11,025 nucleotides of DNA from positions 1 through 11,025 of the forward strand of contig JBIKVP010000070.1 in assembly GCA_044356745.1 (NCBI GenBank), in the 5' to 3' direction. Each line of letters begins with the position of its first letter. Within the stretch, counting starts at the first letter, position 1. Below, in pieces: positions 6,697-11,025 of this stretch. The position numbers were made by a program, and so were the translations under genes. The stretch is from JBIKVP01 sp044356745 (GTDB lineage Bacteria; Pseudomonadota; Alphaproteobacteria; Rhizobiales; Beijerinckiaceae). Below the pieces are notes generated by a model. The model was not told the DNA's origin. It saw only the letters and a program-made list of their open reading frames with translations, and did not search any database.

Positions 6697-6711
6697 TTAA
6701 GAATGCGTTAA
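6697..6711 (-). promoter_or_regulatory. Perfect CtrA-type box upstream of the HdeA-like gene
   Basis: On the minus strand TTAACGCATTCTTAAC contains TTAA-N7-TTAA, the full CtrA consensus, including the frequent trailing C. It lies 42-56 bp before the ATG of the HdeA-like gene and 7 bp beyond the hslO stop. CtrA is the essential cell-cycle response regulator of Alphaproteobacteria. The overlapping inverted repeat GCGTT-CATT-AACGC (6705-6718) lacks a T run and is not called a terminator. Confidence 0.5.
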
Positions 6712-6717
6712 TGAACG

Positions 6718-7746
6718 CTATGCAGTCAAGGTTTGGACTGCATTTTCCACTTCCTCACACGAGAGCTTATATTGCCGTGAACAAAACTCACATGTAATAG
6801 CAACTTGCCCGTACTCATCACCCATATCCGAACGTTCTTGCGCTGAAAAACTGGCCAGCATATTAAGAATACGCTCACGCGTGCAACGACATAACTCAAC
6901 GACGTTCAAGGGCTTATATACTTTGACGCCGCGCTCATGAAACAACCGATAAAGCAAGCGCTCTGCGCCAATCGTTGGGTCAACTAGCTCATGATCCTCA
7001 ACGGTTTCAATCAGCGCACGTGACTCAATCCATGCATCGTCATCCTGAAATTCAGGGGGTGCAGGGGTGCCTTTCGGCGCATCTCCTGGAGAAAAATCGG
7101 CTTGCTGCGCACGCTCAGGCGAAACAGGAAGAAATTGCACCATGATACCGCCAGCGCGAAACAGGTGCAGTGTTAGCCCTTCGTCTGTTGTCTCATAGGT
7201 CTCAGCAACCGCTAAGCGCACACGTGTCGGAATTTGTTCTGACTGGCGAAAATATTGATGTGCTGCCTCTTCAAAGCCTTGTCCATTAAGCACAACAACA
7301 CCCTGATAACGTGAAAGCATTGCGCCTTGTTCAATCGTAAGCGCCATCACCCCCTTACCTAAAAGCTCAGCCGTTTTTGGTCGATGATGCGCTGTAAGTG
7401 CTTGAAGAGCATCATCATCAAAGCGGGCGTAAGCGCGAATGCGTGCCTGCGCCTCGCCTTCTGGGAGTGCGGGGGGACTTTCATAATCAACAATGATCAT
7501 GCCAATCACACCATCAGTTTTAGTTTGAAGTTGAAAGCGCCCCTCATGTTTAAGGGCTGATCCGAGCAACATACTGAGCGCAACAGCTTCTCCTAGCGCG
7601 CACGCGACAGGCAGGGGATACGCATGACGGTTCAAAATCCCGTTGAGTTGATCCGCCAAGCGCACAATCCGGCCACGACTGTCGAGTGCTTCAACAGCAA
7701 AGGGTATCACCACATCATCTAAACCTTCGTGAACCACACCAGTCAT
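6718..7746 (-). CDS. hslO: Hsp33 redox-regulated chaperone
   Basis: Hsp33 is a cytosolic holdase activated when oxidation releases zinc from its C-terminal cysteine centre. The 342-residue protein keeps the canonical four zinc cysteines, Cys286 and Cys288 (ELCRCTRERI) and Cys319 and Cys322 (CEFCSRQY), plus an extra Cys330. The N-terminal substrate-binding domain has LNRHAYPLPVACALGEA and KTDGVIGMIIVDY. Residues about 198-215 are a Pro/Gly/Asp-rich insertion (FSPGDAPKGTPAPPEF) that makes the protein longer than the E. coli one of roughly 290 residues. The ATG at 7746 lies 2 bases after the argF stop (TAGCGATG). With no strong ribosome site of its own, it is probably translationally coupled. 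The position after argD-argF matches many Hyphomicrobiales. A CtrA box and the HdeA-like gene follow. Confidence 0.96.
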   Translation of the reverse strand: MTGVVHEGLDDVVIPFAVEALDSRGRIVRLADQLNGILNRHAYPLPVACALGEAVALSMLLGSALKHEGRFQLQTKTDGVIGMIIVDYESPPALPEGEAQARIRAYARFDDDALQALTAHHRPKTAELLGKGVMALTIEQGAMLSRYQGVVVLNGQGFEEAAHQYFRQSEQIPTRVRLAVAETYETTDEGLTLHLFRAGGIMVQFLPVSPERAQQADFSPGDAPKGTPAPPEFQDDDAWIESRALIETVEDHELVDPTIGAERLLYRLFHERGVKVYKPLNVVELCRCTRERILNMLASFSAQERSDMGDEYGQVAITCEFCSRQYKLSCEEVENAVQTLTA

Positions 7747-7748
7747 CG

Positions 7749-8753
7749 CTAAACCGCATCCATATCAACGTGAAGACACCATGCTAAAACACCCTTTTGA
7801 GCATGAAGACGGTTTTCTGCTTCATCAAAGACAACCGATTGTGTCCCGTCCATTACAGCATCGGTCACCTCTTCACCGCGATGCGCAGGGAGGCAGTGCA
7901 TAAAAATCGCTTCTTTTTTAGCGCATTGCATCAAAGCTTCATTCACTTGATAACGCTTGAGCAGGTTATGACGATGACGCGCTTCCTCTTCATCGCCCAT
8001 CGATACCCAACAATCAGTCACAATACAATCAGCACCATCAGCCGCTTGTCTTGGATCAGATGTCCACTCTAAACGTGCACCTTCACCACGCATCCGCTCC
8101 ATCATGGAAGTCGAAGGTGATAAATCTTCAGGAGTTGCAATCCGCAATGTGAAATCAAAACGCGCCGAAGCGTGCATCCATGAGGCCAGCACATTGTTGG
8201 AGTCACCACACCACGCAATCGTACGTCCTTTAATCGCCCCGCGATGCTCTTCAAACGTAAGAATATCAGCCATAATCTGGCAAGGATGCGAGCGCTTGGT
8301 CAGGCCATTGATAACGGGAACATCAGCAAAACGGGCAAGTTCTGTTAAGTCATCATGATCAAGTACGCGGATCATAATCGCATCGACATACCGTGAGAGC
8401 ACGCGCGCAGTGTCAGCGATGCTTTCGCCGCGTCCAAGTTGCATTTCCTGACCTGTAAGCATCAACGTATCGCCGCCAAGACCCCGCATCGCTAGATCAA
8501 ATGAAATACGGGTGCGTGTTGATGGGCGATCAAACACCATCCCTAAAACTTGACCAGCTAGAGGACGATTTAAAGGCACATGTCCTTTGCGATAACGACT
8601 TTTAAGCCGTACCGAACCATCTAAAATTGTCCGCAAAGTGTCACTGGAAAAATCAATCAGATCGAGAAAATGACGGGGGCGAGTGCTGGATGCGCGATGA
8701 CTGGAAACAGATGTCGTGACTGGTTGTGTGAGTACAGGAGCCATAACAATCAC
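7749..8753 (-). CDS. argF: Ornithine carbamoyltransferase
   Basis: ArgF joins ornithine and carbamoyl phosphate to give citrulline in arginine synthesis. The 334-residue protein has the carbamoyl-phosphate motif STRTR (78-82, in DRPSTRTRISFD), HPCQ (156-159), the ornithine-loop SMGDE (251-255) and HCLPAHR (286-292), all intact. The start is set at GTG 8753, which overlaps the argD stop as GTGA, a classic coupling arrangement. ATG at 8744 (three residues shorter) is a real alternative, since neither has a clear ribosome site. About 25 residues before the family core at RHFLDLIDF are Ser/Thr-rich and variable, a longer N-terminus than usual. It is the middle gene of argD-argF-hslO. A catabolic OTC is less likely given argD next to it. 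Confidence 0.97.
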   Translation of the reverse strand: MIVMAPVLTQPVTTSVSSHRASSTRPRHFLDLIDFSSDTLRTILDGSVRLKSRYRKGHVPLNRPLAGQVLGMVFDRPSTRTRISFDLAMRGLGGDTLMLTGQEMQLGRGESIADTARVLSRYVDAIMIRVLDHDDLTELARFADVPVINGLTKRSHPCQIMADILTFEEHRGAIKGRTIAWCGDSNNVLASWMHASARFDFTLRIATPEDLSPSTSMMERMRGEGARLEWTSDPRQAADGADCIVTDCWVSMGDEEEARHRHNLLKRYQVNEALMQCAKKEAIFMHCLPAHRGEEVTDAVMDGTQSVVFDEAENRLHAQKGVLAWCLHVDMDAV

Positions 8754-9964
8754 GCTGTAACAGGTGTTTTAGGAAAACGCGCCGCAGCGCTGTGCATGGC
8801 ATTAAGCGCTTCGTTCATATCCTCTTCAGTGACGATAAGAGGCGGTAAAAGCCGTACCACGTTATCACCTGCAGGAATAAGCAAGAGTTTGGCATCACGT
8901 GCAAAAGCGACAAAATCAGTATTCAGCACGTGAAGTTTTAAGCCTAGCATCAAACCTTGGCCGCGAATATCGGCAAAAATATGTGGAAAAGCATCTTTAA
9001 GGGAGGCAAGTTTTTGTTTTAGCAACAATCCCTTTTTCTCAACAGAAGGCAGAAAATCAGGTTCAAGAACGACATCCAGTAATGCATTGCCCACGCTCGT
9101 CGCGAGAGGATTGCCACCAAATGTTGTTCCATGGCTCCCCGCGGTCATGCCGATTGACGCTTCTTTTGTTGACAGACATGCTCCCAACGGAAAACCACCG
9201 CCAATGCCCTTCGCAATCGCCAAAATATCAGGGCTGATCCCCGCGATTTCATGTGCAAATAAGCGCCCTGTGCGTCCGACCCCCGTTTGCACTTCATCAA
9301 TGATCAATAGTAAATCATGTGCATCACATAAATCACGCAAGCCCCTCAAGCATTGCGGTGGCACAGAGCGCAAGCCCCCTTCCCCTTGAATCGGTTCAAT
9401 GAGAATAGCTGCTGTTTGATCCGTAATAGCTGCTTTCAAGGATTCATGGTCACCAAAGGGCACTTGATCAAAGCCATCAACTTTGGGACCAAAACCCTCT
9501 AAATATTTTTGCTGCCCCCCTGCAGCTAAGGTTGCAAGCGTGCGTCCATGAAACGCCCCCTCAAAAGTAATGATACGATAACGTTCAGGATGACCATGCG
9601 TATAGTGATATTTGCGTGCCATTTTAATGGAACACTCAAGAGATTCAGCACCTGAATTGGTAAAAAACACATAATCAGCGAATGTGACGTCGCATAAGCG
9701 TTTTGCGAGACGCTCTGCTTCTGGAATGAGATAAAGGTTTGATGTGTGCCAGAGTTTTTGCGCTTGCTCAGTGAGGGCTTTAACAAGATGCGGATGTGTA
9801 TGCCCAAGCGCATTAACGGCAATCCCTGAGCCAAAATCAAGATAGCGCTCACCGCTGGTCGTATAAAGATGCACGCCTTCACCGCGCTCAAATGCAACGG
9901 GTGCGCGCGCATAAGTTGGCAGGATCGCTGTTTCATCAGATGCAGTAAAAGAGGCATTGGTCAT
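8750..9964 (-). CDS. argD: Acetylornithine aminotransferase
   Basis: PLP-dependent class III aminotransferase that converts N-acetylglutamate semialdehyde to N-acetylornithine; many members also act as succinyldiaminopimelate aminotransferase in lysine synthesis. The protein is 404 residues. Visible motifs are YLDFGSGIAVNALGHTHP (41-58), the phosphate-binding FTNSGAES (101-108), the aromatic stretch EGAFHGRT (135-142), IIDEVQTGVGRTG (221-233) with Asp223 for the PLP ring nitrogen, and AIAKGIGGGFPLGA with Lys252 as the Schiff-base lysine. THGTTFGGNPLA-type residues follow near 280-290. AAAGG stands 6 bases before the ATG and supports the start. It leads the argD-argF-hslO unit and is preceded by a 164-bp leader containing two terminator-like hairpins. 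Confidence 0.97.
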   Translation of the reverse strand: MTNASFTASDETAILPTYARAPVAFERGEGVHLYTTSGERYLDFGSGIAVNALGHTHPHLVKALTEQAQKLWHTSNLYLIPEAERLAKRLCDVTFADYVFFTNSGAESLECSIKMARKYHYTHGHPERYRIITFEGAFHGRTLATLAAGGQQKYLEGFGPKVDGFDQVPFGDHESLKAAITDQTAAILIEPIQGEGGLRSVPPQCLRGLRDLCDAHDLLLIIDEVQTGVGRTGRLFAHEIAGISPDILAIAKGIGGGFPLGACLSTKEASIGMTAGSHGTTFGGNPLATSVGNALLDVVLEPDFLPSVEKKGLLLKQKLASLKDAFPHIFADIRGQGLMLGLKLHVLNTDFVAFARDAKLLLIPAGDNVVRLLPPLIVTEEDMNEALNAMHSAAARFPKTPVTA

Positions 9965-9975
9965 CGTGAACCTTT

Positions 9976-10008
9976 AAAAAAACAACACTCCCTTAAATGG
10001 AAAGGAGT
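9976..10008 (-). terminator. Hairpin with U7 tract just before the argD ribosome site (terminator or attenuator)
   Basis: Read on the minus strand, ACTCCTTT (10008-10001) pairs with AAGGGAGT (9994-9987) over 8 bp including one G-U, with a 6-base loop. GTTG and seven T (9982-9976) follow. The T run abuts the AAAGG ribosome site of argD. A terminator in this place would act on the argD message itself, suggesting either a second aroK terminator with the promoter unrecognised, or attenuation. There is no direct evidence of regulation. Confidence 0.5.
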
Positions 10009-10014
10009 CAGAAC

Positions 10015-10044
10015 AAAAAATGAATGCCGCCCAACACGGACGGC
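10015..10044 (-). terminator. Candidate intrinsic terminator downstream of aroK
   Basis: On the minus strand GCCGTCC (10044-10038), the loop GTGTT and GGGCGGC (10032-10026) form a 7-bp GC-rich stem with one G-U pair. ATTCA and six T (10020-10015) follow. The U tract starts 5 bases after the stem, slightly late. It lies about 85 bases after the aroK stop and is the stronger stem of the two hairpins in this gap. Confidence 0.55.
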
Positions 10045-10128
10045 AACAAGTTTAAAATGCTAGCAAAAAAACACCGCTAAGGAAACAGACTTTCGTTGGC
10101 GCACTGCACAATGGAAAATGGATACGTT

Positions 10129-10797
10129 CTACTGACCTTTTGATAGAACTTGGAAGATTTCATCCACCACCTGATCGTGGGGCTCATCGCGTGAATAAAT
10201 GGTATAATCAGCGTGTGCATAAATTGGATAGCGTACATCCATGAGGGCACGCATTGTGCCCTCAGGATCATGCGTTTTAAGCAGCGGACGTGTTGAGCGA
10301 CGTGATACGCGTTGCATTAATGTATCAAGATCAGCTTTGAGCCAAATGCTGATTCCCGCCGCTTTAATCTCATCGCGGGTTTGCTCGTTCATGTAAGCCC
10401 CCCCCCCTGTCGCAAGGACTTGAGGACCACTTTTAAGCAAACGGGCGATGACACGGCGCTCGCCATCACGAAACGCTGCTTCACCATAAATTGAAAAAAT
10501 ATCAGCAATGCTCATACCTGCCGCTTCTTCAATCGCGGTATCAGCATCAACAAAGGGAATATTTAAGCGTGCGGCAAGGCGTTTTCCAACGCTGCTCTTC
10601 CCCGCCCCCATAAGTCCGACCAGAATGAGCGAGCCTTGTCCTAAACGCTTGAGAATCTCATGTTGTGGTGAAAAAATCTCAGCCTGATGAGATGAAAGCG
10701 AAGCGCTCATCGTGTCATCCAAAGCATCATGCAAAGTGTCATTATTGACATCATGCGTGACACCTTGCCCCGATTGATGATTTGCGCCTTGTGTCAC
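10129..10797 (-). CDS. aroK: Shikimate kinase, with N-terminal extension
   Basis: AroK phosphorylates shikimate at the 3-hydroxyl with ATP in chorismate synthesis. Numbered from the GTG at 10797 (222 residues), it has the Walker A GLMGAGKSS (61-69), shikimate-binding FVDADT with Asp84 and Asp86, FRDGER with Arg110, ATGGGAY with the triple Gly (131-133), the lid Arg in STRPLL, and RYPIYAHAD. All key residues are intact. An ATG at 10815 would add 6 residues, but the strong ribosome site GGAGGGGGG lies inside that extension and points to the GTG. ATG at 10710 is a further option with a weaker GGA site. About 55 polar, His/Asp/Ser-rich residues precede the kinase core, so the protein is longer than the usual 170-200. 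The Gly triplet is encoded by a run of ten G. aroB, a frequent follower, is absent; the next gene is argD. Confidence 0.93.
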   Translation of the reverse strand: MTQGANHQSGQGVTHDVNNDTLHDALDDTMSASLSSHQAEIFSPQHEILKRLGQGSLILVGLMGAGKSSVGKRLAARLNIPFVDADTAIEEAAGMSIADIFSIYGEAAFRDGERRVIARLLKSGPQVLATGGGAYMNEQTRDEIKAAGISIWLKADLDTLMQRVSRRSTRPLLKTHDPEGTMRALMDVRYPIYAHADYTIYSRDEPHDQVVDEIFQVLSKGQ

Positions 10798-10810
10798 GCT
10801 TCCCCCCTCC
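10798..10810 (-). promoter_or_regulatory. Strong ribosome binding site deciding the aroK start
   Basis: The minus strand reads GGGAGGGGGGAAGC immediately before GTG at 10797-10795. This purine-rich Shine-Dalgarno is by far the best near the gene. It falls after the ATG at 10815, so initiation at the GTG is favoured over that ATG, which has no ribosome site upstream. Confidence 0.65.
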
Positions 10811-10856
10811 CGCATCTGGTATGATTATGATAAAGACAAACCTGCGCGTTGAGAAG

Positions 10857-10906
10857 TCTAGAGCATGTTGCGCAAAAGTGGAATGCGGTTTTACATAACA
10901 ACATAT
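10857..10906. repeat. Interspersed alphaproteobacterial repeat-like element with hairpin
   Basis: The stretch begins TCTAGAGCATGTTGCGCAAA and contains complementary arms ATGTTG (10865-10870) and CAACAT (10899-10904), with an inner AAAA/TTTT pairing. This recalls a hairpin repeat scattered between genes in Rhizobium, Brucella and relatives; that likeness comes from memory, not a search. The present copy looks diverged, since the inner arms no longer pair fully. Confidence 0.45.
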
Positions 10907-10911
10907 ACCCC

Positions 10912-11025
10912 TCACATTTGAAGAGTTGGTGTCTGAAGTATTTTGAAGTTATCGGATAGGCGGTCAACCCATAATCGTGCTTTTTGCGGAAAAGTGGTAT
11001 TCAGGAAGCCAAGGATGGCCTTCAC
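10912..11025 (-). CDS. Possible C-terminal end of an unknown ORF entering from the right edge
   Basis: The minus strand is open from the edge for 37 codons and stops with TGA at 10914-10912. The peptide begins VKAILGFLNTTFPQKARLWV and ends ILQTPTLQM. I do not recognise it. Part of it re-reads the repeat core at 10986-11000, and another minus frame is also open for about 19 codons here, so it may be a chance ORF. If real, it would be a gene on the same strand just upstream of aroK. Confidence 0.15.
   Translation of the reverse strand: MKAILGFLNTTFPQKARLWVDRLSDNFKILQTPTLQM
10984..11000 (+). repeat. Second copy of the GCGNAAAAGTGG repeat core
   Basis: TTGCGGAAAAGTGGTAT here matches TTGCGCAAAAGTGGAAT at 10868-10884 in 15 of 17 bases, 116 bp apart and in the same orientation. 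It appears to be another fragment of the same intergenic repeat family. The 10816-11025 spacer otherwise shows no gene with confidence. Confidence 0.45.

Noticed and set aside
6705..6718. GCGTT-CATT-AACGC hairpin after hslO as a terminator
   Set aside because: No T tract follows on the minus strand; the bases are better explained by the overlapping CtrA-type box.
10060..10104. Possible arginine leader peptide (VRQRKSVSLAVFFC) upstream of the argD hairpins
   Set aside because: It contains two Arg codons and one Lys codon near its start, but begins with GTG, has no ribosome site, and is too short to trust. Mentioned only because it lies ahead of the candidate attenuator.
1..11025. Search for a CRISPR array, insertion sequence, phage, toxin-antitoxin or defence system
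   Set aside because: No regularly spaced repeats, transposase, integrase or defence-gene motifs were seen; nearly all sequence is accounted for by housekeeping genes.

Overview
The window reads as an ordinary stretch of an alphaproteobacterial chromosome, most likely from the Hyphomicrobiales (Rhizobiales). The grounds are the argD-argF-hslO order, an ArsR-methyltransferase fusion directly in front of metF, a flagellin whose N-terminus looks like those of this class, CtrA-type TTAA-N7-TTAA sites, and an interspersed repeat resembling one I remember from rhizobial genomes. By eye the base composition is moderate and clearly less GC-rich than most free-living relatives. No IS element, phage gene, CRISPR array, tRNA or rRNA was seen.

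Layout. Bases 1-374 (minus) hold the N-terminal part of a flagellin, cut by the window edge. An AT-rich 318-bp divergent gap follows, then lpxK (plus). A near-perfect 36-bp inverted repeat separates lpxK from a two-gene unit of an ArsR/methyltransferase fusion regulator and metF, joined by a TGATG stop/start overlap. metF converges with trxA (minus). A 174-bp divergent promoter region separates trxA from sdhB (plus), which is followed by a small SdhAF4/DUF1674 assembly factor and a candidate terminator, then thyA. thyA converges, 3 bases apart, with a secreted HdeA-like protein (minus). The rest is on the minus strand: aroK, a 164-bp leader with two hairpin/U-tract elements, and the tightly packed argD-argF-hslO unit. 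Bases 10816-11025 are a repeat-bearing spacer with at most an unrecognised ORF tail.

How the genes relate. metF makes 5-methyl-THF for methionine synthesis, and its fused regulator probably senses a methyl-cycle metabolite (SahR-like) rather than a metal. thyA uses the same methylene-THF pool to make dTMP. sdhB and the SdhAF4-like factor both serve succinate dehydrogenase, but sdhA is not beside them. argD and argF are arginine biosynthesis steps, and hslO (Hsp33) is translated from the same message. aroK belongs to the shikimate pathway and lacks its frequent partner aroB. lpxK serves lipid A synthesis.

No wholly new system stands out. The best leads are regulatory or structural: a perfect CtrA box in front of the HdeA-like gene, the 36-bp palindrome at the methyltransferase regulator, tandem terminator-like hairpins ahead of argD, a run of ten G in the shikimate-binding motif of aroK, and sdhB paired with an assembly factor instead of sdhA.
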